Source: Acinetobacter cumulans
GTDB lineage: Bacteria; Pseudomonadota; Gammaproteobacteria; Pseudomonadales; Moraxellaceae
Length of the DNA stretch: 64,000 nucleotides
NCBI RefSeq assembly: GCF_003024525.3
Contig: NZ_CP035934.2
Coordinates: forward strand, 930,001-994,000
Direction of reading: 5' to 3'
Position 1 is the first letter of the stretch. Every line of letters starts with the position of its first letter. The notes below the pieces were generated by a model. It was not told where the DNA came from and did not search any database. It was given only the letters and a program-made list of their open reading frames with translations. This document shows positions 1-8,727 of the stretch, in pieces. The translations under genes were made by a program, and so were the position numbers.

Positions 1-597
1 TTCATGCAATGGATTGTATGGAATTTCCATGAGACGGATATAATTCCAAACATCTGCGCTAGACCAGTTAGCTAATGGGTTATATTTGATGAGTTGCTTG
101 CCAGGACCTGAAAAACCAGGGTCGGCTTGAACCACAGGAATTTCATTACGCGTACCTGGACTTTGGTCTTTACGTTGACCTGTAATCCAACCATCCAAAG
201 TTGCTAGTTTTTTACGTAGTGGCTGTACTTTACGAATACCACAGCATTCTTTGTGGTCATCTTGATAAAAACTGAAAAAGCCTTTTTCGGACACAAGTTT
301 TTGTACAGCTTCAGACTCTGGGAAGCAAATTTCAATATCAATTTTATAGTGTTTGCGCACGGTATCTAAAAATTGATAGGTCTCTGGGTGTAAGCGACCA
401 GTATCTAGGCTAAAGACACGAAAAGGAATACCTAAATTAGATGCAAGATCAATAAGAACAACATCTTCTGCACCAGAAAAAGAAATCGCAATTTCGCCTT
501 GTTGGCTCAGTGCAAGTTTCATAATTTCAGACGGAGATTTGTCTGCATATTCAGATGCAAGTGCATCTACAAGATTAATACTTGGGATTGTAGTCAT
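1..597 (-). CDS. cysH: Phosphoadenylyl/adenylyl-sulfate reductase, 3' end cut by window edge
   Basis: The enzyme reduces activated sulfate (APS or PAPS) to sulfite in cytoplasmic sulfate assimilation. The reading frame starts at ATG 597 (protein begins [15 protein letters not shown]) and runs off the left edge, so only about the first 199 residues are present. Visible motifs are the nucleotide-binding [10 protein letters not shown] segment, [11 protein letters not shown], a vicinal cysteine pair in KECCGIRK and [11 protein letters not shown]. The CC pair is typical of the [4Fe-4S] APS-reductase branch, but the second cysteine region and the catalytic C-terminal ECGLH lie outside the window, so the substrate is inferred. 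It diverges from thrH across about 210 bp. cysG, which supplies siroheme for the next step, lies at 55 kb. Confidence 0.92.
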   Translation of the reverse strand, partial: MTTIPSINLVDALASEYADKSPSEIMKLALSQQGEIAISFSGAEDVVLIDLASNLGIPFRVFSLDTGRLHPETYQFLDTVRKHYKIDIEICFPESEAVQKLVSEKGFFSFYQDDHKECCGIRKVQPLRKKLATLDGWITGQRKDQSPGTRNEIPVVQADPGFSGPGKQLIKYNPLANWSSADVWNYIRLMEIPYNPLHE

Positions 598-808
598 GTG
601 TGTCCTGGCAATAGGCTTGGAAACGGCAAACCTATATTAATTTATTTCACATCTATTTTAATAGAAATGCTAAAGATGACTTATTAATAAAAATTAGATT
701 GATATGAAAAAAATAGAATTAATAAAGCTGAGCGTTCATATATAAACATCGGCTATGATAGATACAACTTTTAATAACTTTTTACAACACTGACATTTGG
801 GAGAACCC

Positions 809-1426
809 ATGGAAATCGTATGTCTAGATCTTGAGGGCGTGTTAGTTCCAGAAATTTGGATTAACTTTGCAAAAAAAACAGGGATTAAGGAGCTTGAGGC
901 GACCACACGTGATATCCCAGACTACGATGTGCTAATGACACAACGTTTAAACATTCTTAAACAACATGGTTTAGGTTTAAACGACATTCAAGCGGTTATT
1001 GCAGATATGGGGCCATTTGAAGGTGCGAAAGAGTTTGTAGAATGGGTGCGTACGCATTTTCAACTCATTATTCTTTCTGACACATTCTATGAATTTGCTC
1101 ATCCATTAATGAAACAATTGGGATGGCCAACGATTTTCTGTCATAAATTAGAAACTGACGAAAATGGCATGATCACTGCGTATAAACTGCGTCAGCCTGA
1201 TCAAAAACGTAAAGCAGTACAAGCATTACATGGTTTGAACTTCCGTGTGATTGCGGCTGGTGACTCTTATAATGATACGACGATGCTAGGCGAAGCAGAC
1301 AAAGGTTTCTTGTTTGATGCACCTGCAAACGTTATTGCAGAATTCCCGCAATTCCCACCAATTCATGGTTATGCAGCATTAAAACAAGCGATTCGTGAAG
1401 CATCGGTACGTGATATTCCTGAATAA
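809..1426 (+). CDS. thrH: Bifunctional phosphoserine phosphatase/homoserine phosphotransferase ThrH
   Basis: A HAD-superfamily enzyme that, in the Pseudomonas ThrH family, dephosphorylates phosphoserine and can transfer the phosphate to homoserine, linking serine and threonine synthesis. The protein is 205 aa when started at ATG 809, which is preceded by GGGAG. An in-frame TTG four codons upstream is less likely because family members start at MEI. HAD motif I is CLDLEGVLVPE near residues 5-15, motif II is ILSDTFYEF, and motif III is AAGDSYNDTTML. It is closed by a strong hairpin terminator and convergent with the FadL cluster. Length and motif spacing match ThrH throughout, so the assignment is firm. 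Confidence 0.93.
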   Translation: MEIVCLDLEGVLVPEIWINFAKKTGIKELEATTRDIPDYDVLMTQRLNILKQHGLGLNDIQAVIADMGPFEGAKEFVEWVRTHFQLIILSDTFYEFAHPLMKQLGWPTIFCHKLETDENGMITAYKLRQPDQKRKAVQALHGLNFRVIAAGDSYNDTTMLGEADKGFLFDAPANVIAEFPQFPPIHGYAALKQAIREASVRDIPE

Positions 1427-1461
1427 TCAAATGTGATTGTGAATTTAGCAATCAATAAGAG

Positions 1462-1486
1462 AAGGGCGCCAATGGCGCCCTTTCTT
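1462..1486. terminator. Hairpin terminator between thrH and the FadL cluster
   Basis: A perfect 9-bp GC-rich stem (AAGGGCGCC / GGCGCCCTT) with a 3-nt loop is followed by T-rich sequence on the plus strand. It sits between convergent genes and could serve both. Confidence 0.8.
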
Positions 1487-1511
1487 GTTTAATCCTAATT
1501 TGTAACGCCAA

Positions 1512-2777
1512 TTAGAAGCGGTAACCGATTTTCAAGCTATAACCGATTGCATCATTGTCTTTAAAGTTGGCAGAATATTCATCTGAACCAAATACACTCG
1601 CAACTTGTGATTTAGCATCGCCGAGCATAAAGTATTTAACGCCAGCTTGAATAAAGCTTTGTGGTGTTGGGCTGAATTGGCCGCCTAAACCTACACTCCA
1701 ATAGCCATCTGTTGGTCCAAGTGTTGAAACAGGATTACCTGCACCAGAATCCCAACCCACCATGACTGTACCAGCCCATTGGTCATTAAATTTACGACCT
1801 ACACCCACATTTGCAGAAATTTGGTCTTTATCGTATGCGATTAAATCAAAACCAGTTGGTTTTCCTGTGCTTCCTGCAATAGTCGATATTTGAGTTGCTT
1901 CACCAAATTGATGAGGTCGAATACTGAAATTAGACCAGTCCACCCAACGTAACTGAGCAAATGCGACAGTATTTGCCATGATACCGCTTTGTAAATCAAT
2001 ATTTACAGACTGCGGTGTGGTGATATCTGTTTTTCCATTAGTTCGTTTTGCAGGCTTATACAAACTTAGGTTAAGTAATCCGCCAAATTCTTCTGTCGCA
2101 TTAACTGAGTGGTCGATTTCTGAACGATAAGTTACGGATGCTTTTAATGCAATTTCTGGAATTTGATATGCAATACCCGCTAGCCAACCCGCAGCGCTGT
2201 TTTCTTTAATCGTTGCGCCATAGCCACTGAAGAGTGAATATTCGCTACCTGCAAGTTTAATATTGCCTTTTACAGTTTGATAAACTGCACCACCATAAAT
2301 ATTCCAGTTTTCAGTGGGTTGATAACCAGCGATCAAAGATAAATTCTGTGATTTAACTTCAACTTTAGTGCCTTCGGTTGCACTATTAAAGGCACCACTT
2401 GAATTACTACAGCCTTTACTTGCAGAAGGAGTAGAGCAATACCCTGACACTTTGTATTCTGCATCTGCACCAAATGGTTGGTCATAAATTAAACCAGCAG
2501 AAAAATGTTCATTAATTTGAAATTTTAAGGCTGCATTAGGGAAGTAATAACTGTTCGCCATATCACCTAATGGTGTGTTTTTAAGCTGACCAGTTGCATC
2601 TTCCTTCATAGTTCCAGAAACATCAGCATCTAATACTGAAATACCAGCTTCAAAATAATTCCCTGGCTGTAAAAAAGCTTGGATGGATTGCCCTGAACGA
2701 TCCATTGCTGCAGCAAAAACACTTGATGCTGGTAGACTTGCTCAAATTATTGCGCTCGTTAATTTTTTTAAATTCAT
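1512..2777 (-). pseudogene. FadL-type outer-membrane transporter with a stop codon in the signal peptide
   Basis: An OmpP1/FadL family beta-barrel, the group that carries long-chain fatty acids and other hydrophobic compounds across the outer membrane. By alignment with its two downstream-numbered paralogues the gene should start at ATG 2777 (MNLKKLTSAII). Codon 12 (2742-2744) is TGA, followed in frame by the rest of the signal peptide (ASLPASSVFAAA) and the mature start AMDRSGQSI. From ATG 2705 the frame is open for 397 aa and ends in the barrel-type GYRF C-terminus. Only this one lesion separates it from an intact gene. Starting at 2705 would give a barrel without an export signal, so it is probably non-functional unless the stop is read through or is a sequencing error. 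Confidence 0.85.
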
Positions 2778-2881
2778 TTTACTATCCAAGTATAAATAAA
2801 CGCTTCATTGCTTTAAAAAATATGAGAAATCATTTTAATTTTACTCATACCTTATAGGCGAAAAATACCATAAATATAAAA

Positions 2882-2895
2882 AGAGTAAAGACTCT
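2882..2895. promoter_or_regulatory. Candidate operator AGAGTAAAGACTCT
   Basis: A 14-bp dyad (AGAGT, 4-nt centre, ACTCT) about 105 bp upstream of the start codon of the first FadL-type gene. Near-identical dyads occur upstream of the other two FadL genes and of the SCP2/Fe-ADH operon. The binding protein is unknown. Confidence 0.5.
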
Positions 2896-3550
2896 AAATT
2901 TAATATTTGGTCAAAAAATAGATTTTTATATTTGGTTTTTTGGTGCTTTTACTCTAAAAAATATCACTAACATTATGAAAATACATACTATATTTATAAG
3001 ATTAAACGCTATAGTCAATTGGGTAAAAAACATCAATTCTTAAGCATTAAAAAAAATAATATGTGAAATATGTCTCATTTATATTTTAAAAAAATAGGGT
3101 AATACATTTTATTTTTAGAGTTTTTGTAATTTTTTAAAGGGTTGTTGGGGGTATAAAAATTATTGATTTAAATATTAGGTGTAGTGGGGAAGTGGAATTT
3201 TAACAATGTAATCTAAATAGCGAAGAAAGTATTAAATTAAAACTATTAAGATATTTTAATAGATAGAGCGATTTAAATAGGTAGGATTTATTATTTTGAT
3301 AAATGAATAAGTCCGTAAATTTGGAATTGTTAATGGCTGCTGTTTTTAATATAAAAGTAAGTTTGTTAATAATATTGGTGTTTATATTAGAGAAAAAGTG
3401 GAAAGCTGTGCAATTTTAGACGTGCATATAAAGATTATTTTACTGTGCTACTATCATTTGATGAGCTCAATTTAAGCAGATTAAAATATGATTAAGTATT
3501 GATTAAAATATGGAACGAATGAATTGTTTAGTCGTTCTAATAATCAATAT

Positions 3551-3586
3551 ATAAAAAAGAATAGCCCAATCATTTGATTGGGCTAT
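3551..3586 (-). terminator. Rho-independent terminator of the second FadL gene
   Basis: A perfect 10-bp stem ATAGCCCAAT / ATTGGGCTAT with a 6-nt loop, followed on the minus strand by TCTTTTTT. It lies 16 bp after the stop codon. Confidence 0.85.
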
Positions 3587-3602
3587 ATTTAATCAATACG
3601 AA

Positions 3603-4733
3603 TTAGAAGCGGTAACCGATTTTTAGACCGTATGCGATAGCATTGTTATCTGAAAAGCTACCTACATTTGGTGTAGTACCTGTTTTAGCTGTTGCATCAC
3701 CTAGCCACATATATCGAATGCCAGCTTGAATGAAATAGTTTTCTTCAGGGCTATATTGACCACCTAAACCTACACCCCAATACCCTTCGGTTGGTCCAAG
3801 TGTGGTTACAGGATTGCCAGCGCCTGTGTCATAGCTTACAAGTGCTGAACCTGACCATTTTTCATTAAACTTACGACCTACACCAACATTCGCAGACCAT
3901 TGATCTTTCGAGTAATCAAGAAGGTTTGCACCGCCAGAAGCTGTTTGTAAGTGTTTTGGAGTAATAGCAAATTGGCTCCATTCAACCCATCGAATATTAG
4001 CAAAGGCAATTGTATTAGCTGCAATACCAGTTTGAAGGTCAAGATTGACAGACTGAGGGGTTGTTGCATTGATTGGATTTGTAACCGTATTTAGACCTGT
4101 AAGCAATGATTTTTCTTTTGATGTAGCTTCATGCTCTATTTCTGAACGATAGGTTAATGCTGCTTTTAGTGCAATATCTGGAATTGAGTATGCGAAGCCT
4201 GCAACCCATCCCCATGCCTCTTGTGTGTCTATGTCAAGATTATAATTTAAGCCACCATACACTTTACCACGTAAGCGTACATTTGCTTCCACTGTTTGCC
4301 ATGCTGGACCAGCATAGATATTCCAGTTTTCATTTGGTTGATAACCAATAAGAGCTGTAATATTTTCTGTTTTAACAGTTACAGCAGTACCTTCGTTATT
4401 TTGCTCAAAAATTTGATTTTCAATGCTGTATTGTGCATCTGCACCAAAAGGTTGGTCATATAATAAACCGAGCGAAATTTTATCTGTTAGTTGTACTTTT
4501 ACTGCTGCACTAGGGAAGTAGTAGTCTTCCGCCATATCTGAGACATTACTTTTAAGAAAATTATCTTGCCCTTTAACGGTTGGGTCGATAACTGTAATCC
4601 CAGCTTCAGCATAATTTCCATTTTGCAAAAAGGCAGAAATAGATTGACCAGAGCGATCTAAACCAGCAGCAAAGATTGATGATGTTGGTAAAGCCGTGAG
4701 TAAAATAGCAAGGCTAAGGCGATTTAGTTTCAT
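3603..4733 (-). CDS. FadL-type outer-membrane long-chain fatty acid transporter (copy 2)
   Basis: A 376-aa OmpP1/FadL family porin, predicted to take up long-chain fatty acids or other hydrophobic molecules through the outer membrane. Start ATG 4733 gives MKLNRLSLAILLTALPTSS, a standard Sec signal peptide cut near FAAG|LDRSGQS, and has AGGGAAA upstream. A longer frame to 4838 lacks that logic. The N-terminal hatch segment DRSGQSISAFLQNGNYAEAG and the aromatic C-terminus GYRF are both present. It shares long identical stretches with the flanking copies (DQPFGADA, GYQPNENWNIY, TLGPTEGYW), so the three arose by tandem duplication. Each has its own terminator and an upstream dyad, pointing to separate transcripts. 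Confidence 0.9.
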   Translation of the reverse strand: MKLNRLSLAILLTALPTSSIFAAGLDRSGQSISAFLQNGNYAEAGITVIDPTVKGQDNFLKSNVSDMAEDYYFPSAAVKVQLTDKISLGLLYDQPFGADAQYSIENQIFEQNNEGTAVTVKTENITALIGYQPNENWNIYAGPAWQTVEANVRLRGKVYGGLNYNLDIDTQEAWGWVAGFAYSIPDIALKAALTYRSEIEHEATSKEKSLLTGLNTVTNPINATTPQSVNLDLQTGIAANTIAFANIRWVEWSQFAITPKHLQTASGGANLLDYSKDQWSANVGVGRKFNEKWSGSALVSYDTGAGNPVTTLGPTEGYWGVGLGGQYSPEENYFIQAGIRYMWLGDATAKTGTTPNVGSFSDNNAIAYGLKIGYRF

Positions 4734-4796
4734 ACATTTCCCTGTTTGTAACTTTTCATAGAAGTTCAATGAGGGAAAAGTAACACATAAAAAAAA

Positions 4797-4810
4797 TGAG
4801 TAAATACTCA
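4797..4810. promoter_or_regulatory. Candidate operator TGAGTAAATACTCA
   Basis: A perfect palindrome (TGAGTA, AA, TACTCA) 64 bp upstream of the start of FadL copy 2. A degenerate relative follows near 4856-4870. It matches the dyads before the other FadL genes and before the SCP2 gene. Confidence 0.6.
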
Positions 4811-4982
4811 GATTTGCTCTAAAAATGAACTTATGCATGCATAGAAAAGGGTTGTCTAGAGTAAAAATACTATTTATGTGAACTTATCTAAATGATTTTG
4901 AATAAAAAAATAGAGTAATTATTTTAATTTTTAGCGTATGGAGGGTGGTGAACTGTTTGCTTATAGTTTGATCAATTAGAAG

Positions 4983-5014
4983 TTAAACGACTGCAGCGTA
5001 CTGCAGTCGTTTAA
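4983..5014. terminator. Strong hairpin after the third FadL gene
   Basis: A perfect 14-bp inverted repeat TTAAACGACTGCAG / CTGCAGTCGTTTAA with loop CGTA, 14 bp downstream of the stop codon. The T tract is short, so this is either a terminator or a 3'-stabilising hairpin. Confidence 0.7.
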
Positions 5015-5028
5015 AAATAGAAGATGAA

Positions 5029-6276
5029 TTAGAAGCGGTAACCCATTTTTAGGCCGTATGCCCAAGCATTGTTGTCTTCAAATTTAGCAACTTGTGCTTT
5101 TTCAGCATTACCAGGGATTGAGTAAGCACCTGAACGAGCAGTTGCATCGCCTAACCAGAAGTATTTTATACCACCCGCAATGAAGTAATTAGGTGCAGGG
5201 CTGAATTGAAGGCCTAGACCAATATTCCAATAACCTTCTGTTGGGCCAAGTGTAGACACAGGATTGCCTGCACCCGTGTCATAACCTACAGATACGTTAC
5301 CCGCCCACTGTTCATTGACTTTACGGCCTACGCCTACAGTTGCACTATATTGGTCGTCTGAGTAGTCAACTAAGTTGAAGCCTTTAGTATAAAGATTATT
5401 TGTAGCTTGAGCAGAAGCTAGTTTAGACGCTGTGTCAAATTTATAAGGGCGAATTGAAAAGTCTTTCCAATTTACCCAGCGCAAATTAGCAAATGCGACT
5501 GTATTAGCCATGATACCAGTTTGGAAATCTAAGTTTACAGATTGCGGTGTTGTAATGTCAGTGTTGCCATTTGGTGCCACATTTAAACCAGCAAATGCAG
5601 AAGTTGCGGCAAAGGTTTCATCACTTGCTACTTTGTGATCAATTTCAGAGCGGTACGTAACAGATGCTTTTAATGCGATATCTGGAATTTGGTAAGCAGC
5701 ACCTGCTAACCAGCCTACAGCGCCATCTTCTTTCATTGTGGCATTATAAGCACCAAAAGCTGTTTTTCCGTTGTAGGCAAGACCACGTAGCTGTAGGTGA
5801 CCTTTTACAGTTTGGTAAACAGGGCCTGCATAAAAGTTAAAGTTTTCAGTTGGCTGATAGCCAAAAATCATTGAAATATTTTGAGTTTTTACATCCACTG
5901 TTGTTGCTTCGCCATTGCCACCATGGAATAAACCTTCACCTGTTGCAGATAAAGGTGCATCAGTTGTAGCATAAGTTGCTGAAGCGCCGAAAGGTTGGTC
6001 GTAAATTAAACCAAAAGAAATATTATCAGTTAACTGTAGTTTAAGTGCGGCATTCGGGAAATAATAATCATCAGCCATATCTGCAATGCCAGATCCATTG
6101 GCAATTGCTTTACCTGAAACAGTTGGGTCAAGTACAGAAATACCTGCTTCGAAATAGTTGCCAGGTTGTAAAAAAGCTGAGATTGATTGGCCAGAACGGT
6201 CTAATGCTGCTGCAAATGCGCCCGCAGTTGGTAGTGTTGCAAGTAGTACTGCTGTAGATAGCGTTTTCAATTTCAT
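5029..6276 (-). CDS. FadL-type outer-membrane long-chain fatty acid transporter (copy 3)
   Basis: A 415-aa OmpP1/FadL family protein and the longest of the three tandem copies. ATG 6276 is preceded by AGGAAAG and opens a signal peptide (MKLKTLSTAVLLATLPTAG) cleaved near AFAA|ALDRSGQS. The mature part has the FadL hatch region, a long beta-rich body with extra loops (ATYATTDAPLSATG, SKLASAQATNNLY) and a C-terminal GYRF for barrel insertion. Differences from copies 1 and 2 concentrate in extracellular-loop-like segments, suggesting different substrates. An AGAGTAAATGCTCT dyad lies about 140 bp upstream. Confidence 0.9.
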   Translation of the reverse strand: MKLKTLSTAVLLATLPTAGAFAAALDRSGQSISAFLQPGNYFEAGISVLDPTVSGKAIANGSGIADMADDYYFPNAALKLQLTDNISFGLIYDQPFGASATYATTDAPLSATGEGLFHGGNGEATTVDVKTQNISMIFGYQPTENFNFYAGPVYQTVKGHLQLRGLAYNGKTAFGAYNATMKEDGAVGWLAGAAYQIPDIALKASVTYRSEIDHKVASDETFAATSAFAGLNVAPNGNTDITTPQSVNLDFQTGIMANTVAFANLRWVNWKDFSIRPYKFDTASKLASAQATNNLYTKGFNLVDYSDDQYSATVGVGRKVNEQWAGNVSVGYDTGAGNPVSTLGPTEGYWNIGLGLQFSPAPNYFIAGGIKYFWLGDATARSGAYSIPGNAEKAQVAKFEDNNAWAYGLKMGYRF

Positions 6277-6882
6277 TCTTCATCTTTCCTTGAGGTGAAA
6301 ATTCGTTCGGTTACTGCATTTTTATAAGTGACGATTGTTATATTTTATGGAGGATTTTCCTGCTTTTATGTTGCCTGGCTGTTTACTCCATGTCACAAAA
6401 ATAGCACAAATTAAATAAGAGTAAATGCTCTAGAAATAAAAAAACGAATAAATTGTGATCTATTAGAGTTAATATTCTAAAAATTTAAAAAATGGTTAAA
6501 TTAAGCTATTGTTCTATAATAAATAAATAAGCTGTTTGAAAAATTATTTTTTATTTAATTAGTTGAAATATTAAGTTTTTTTATTGTGTTGCATGTCACA
6601 TAAATATAGGCTGATGTATTGTTTAGTGTGTATATGATGATGTTGAAAGGAAAGACCATCATGATGTGTCAGCTGATTTAATTGAAAATTTTGTTCTTTT
6701 AACTTCACTTTGAGCTGAATTACATAGCGCTATGTATTGTGTGCCTTGTGCTGAAATAAATATAACAGGGGCTTTATTGAAGCTTTAATGCAAATTAATT
6801 TTTGGATGTATTTATGATTCTTAAAATAACGCATTGATCACATTTGAGTGAGATAGCTTCAAATGATTAGAACAAGAGGAAA
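6277..6882. other. Intergenic region upstream of FadL copy 3
   Basis: About 600 bp, AT-rich, between FadL copy 3 and the tRNA gene. It holds the dyad at 6418-6431 and a degenerate related site at 6463-6480 (TTAGAGTTAATATTCTAA). No supported gene was found. Confidence 0.6.
6418..6431. promoter_or_regulatory. Candidate operator AGAGTAAATGCTCT
   Basis: The dyad AGAG-N6-CTCT has the same TAAAT core as the sites at 2882, 4797 and 61141. It lies about 140 bp upstream of FadL copy 3, with a weaker second site 32 bp further upstream. Confidence 0.5.
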
Positions 6883-6958
6883 TGGTGCGCTCTGCGGGAC
6901 TTGAACCCACGCCGGTCGCTTAGGAGGCAACTGCTCTATCCAGTTAAGCTAAGAGCGC
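6883..6958 (-). tRNA. tRNA-Arg (anticodon CCU)
   Basis: A 76-nt cloverleaf on the minus strand. The acceptor stem is GCGCTCT / AGAGCGC, the anticodon arm GTTGC-CTCCTAA-GCGAC has CCT at positions 34-36, the T arm carries GGTTCAAGTC, and the 3' CCA is encoded. It reads AGG codons. Confidence 0.95.
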
Positions 6959-6990
6959 AAGTGCGGCTTAATTTACTCTAATTTGAGATA

Positions 6991-7023
6991 AAAAAAAAGT
7001 TATTGCCGAAACAATAACTTTTT
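6991..7023 (-). terminator. Rho-independent terminator of the aromatic permease
   Basis: A 12-bp stem AAAAAGTTATTG / CAATAACTTTTT with loop CCGAAA. On the minus strand it is followed by a T run. Confidence 0.85.
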
Positions 7024-7044
7024 ATTTTAAAGCAACGCTGTAAT

Positions 7045-8409
7045 TTATGCTTTTGATTTATTAAGTGATTTAAATAAACCAAACATAACCAGAATCCAAA
7101 CTGGAATCATGTATACAGACTCTTTAAATCCTTGAGTCCACATAATGTAAAGAATGGTCGCAATGAACAACAAAACCACAAAGTTACTTACTGGTGCCCA
7201 AAGTGCAGGGAATTTTGTTTTCTCACCAATTTTTTTCATGTGTTGCATGAATTTGAAGTGAGTCAATGAAATCATTGCCCAGTTTAATACTAATGCACCT
7301 ACCACGATGTAAATTAAGTGACCTAAAGCATCTTCTGGGACGAAGTAGTTTAAAAGTACGCATCCAAAAATAAGCAGTGCAGAGAACAACACGGCTGGAA
7401 TTGGCACACCTTGACGGTTTACTTTTAAGAATACTTTGGGTGCATTTCCTTGTTGCGCTAAACCAAATAACATTCGGCTATTGGCATACATACCACTGTT
7501 ATATACAGAAAGTGCCGCAGTTAAAATAATGAAATTAAGTAAATGCGCTGCCCAGTTAATGCCCAATTGACTGAAAATCATTACAAATGGACTTTTATCT
7601 AGACCACCTAAATCTAATTGATTCCATGGCACTAAAGACAAGAGAATTGTTAGAGAGCCGACATAGAAAATCAGAATTCGGAAAACCACTTGGTTGATGG
7701 CTTTAGGAATGGTTTTTTCTGGATTTTCTGCTTCTGCAGCGGCCATACCAATTAGTTCAATACCACCAAAGGCAAACATTAAGAATGCCAGCATGTAAAA
7801 GAGACCATCAAAACCATTCGGGAAGAATCCGCCATGACTCCATAAATTAGAGAATGACGCAGTAGAACCCGCATCTGCTGTCAAGAGCAGATACAAACCG
7901 AATAGAATCATCGAAACGACAGCAGTCACTTTGACAATTGATAGCCAAAATTCAGATTCACCATAAAACTTCACATTGCCGAGATTGACTAGAGTAATCA
8001 CGATAAAAAAGAATAAAACTGAAGACCATGCAGGGATGTGAGGCCACCAATAATTAATATATTTAGCGACAGCAGTAAGTTCAGTCATGGCAACTAGGAC
8101 ATATAAAATCCAATAGTTCCAACCTGCTAAAAAGCCTGGAAATTTACCCCAGTATTTGTTTGCAAAATGACTGAAAGATCCCGCAACAGGTTCATGAACA
8201 ATCATTTCCCCGAGTTGGCGCATAATTAAAAATGCGATCAGGCCGCCAATGGCATAACCTAAAATAATAGAGGGTCCTGCAGATTGAATGACCTGGGCTG
8301 AACCCAAGAATAGGCCTGTACCGATCGCTCCGCCCATCGCGATGAGCTGGATATGACGGTTTTTTAAGCCGCGCTGCAGTTGTGAAGATTCGTTATTCAA
8401 AGTACTCAC
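7045..8409 (-). CDS. AroP-like amino acid permease (APC family)
   Basis: A 454-aa inner-membrane transporter of the APC family, with about 12 hydrophobic segments. The N-terminus LQRGLKNRHIQLIAMGGAIG and the following GTGLFLGSA and PVAGSFSHFA segments are very close to E. coli AroP/PheP, so aromatic amino acid uptake by proton symport is the best guess. Substrate cannot be fixed from sequence. The start is GTG 8409; no in-frame ATG lies before the first membrane segment. It is a single gene with its own terminator, divergent from prpF. Confidence 0.85.
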   Translation of the reverse strand: MSTLNNESSQLQRGLKNRHIQLIAMGGAIGTGLFLGSAQVIQSAGPSIILGYAIGGLIAFLIMRQLGEMIVHEPVAGSFSHFANKYWGKFPGFLAGWNYWILYVLVAMTELTAVAKYINYWWPHIPAWSSVLFFFIVITLVNLGNVKFYGESEFWLSIVKVTAVVSMILFGLYLLLTADAGSTASFSNLWSHGGFFPNGFDGLFYMLAFLMFAFGGIELIGMAAAEAENPEKTIPKAINQVVFRILIFYVGSLTILLSLVPWNQLDLGGLDKSPFVMIFSQLGINWAAHLLNFIILTAALSVYNSGMYANSRMLFGLAQQGNAPKVFLKVNRQGVPIPAVLFSALLIFGCVLLNYFVPEDALGHLIYIVVGALVLNWAMISLTHFKFMQHMKKIGEKTKFPALWAPVSNFVVLLFIATILYIMWTQGFKESVYMIPVWILVMFGLFKSLNKSKA

Positions 8410-8727
8410 CCGACAATGGAGTAAGTGAAAGATTGTAATAGATTGAGAAGAAATAGCCTAGTAGCTCAAAATCTATAAAAAATATTTATCAATCGAATTG
8501 AAATTATTTAATTTGATTTTTCATATTAAAAATATATGAATCAATATATTAATTTTATTTGTTTAGAAGTGGTTATTAGAAATGTATAAGATTTGAAAAT
8601 ACAAATGCTGTTTTTTTATACTTAAGTCATGAGTTAGATAAAAGATTGACAAAAAAAGGTATGATTCTGAGTGCTCAAATAACGCTATTTGACTCAACAA
8701 ATGATAAATATGAAGGACTGAATAAAA
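8410..8727. other. Divergent promoter region, permease/prpF
   Basis: About 320 bp of AT-rich sequence between two divergent genes. It must contain both promoters, but I see no operator I can name. Confidence 0.5.

Larger units (their letters stand above)
2778..3602. other. Long AT-rich intergenic region
   Basis: About 825 bp between the broken FadL gene and its intact paralogue. No convincing reading frame or RNA gene is seen. It contains the palindrome at 2882-2895 and single ACTC/GAGT half sites near 2849 and 2950. The remainder is very AT-rich. Confidence 0.7.

Noticed and set aside
6972..6985. TTTACTCTAATTTGAG near the tRNA gene as another copy of the shared operator
   Set aside because: Only one half site matches; the other arm and the spacing differ.
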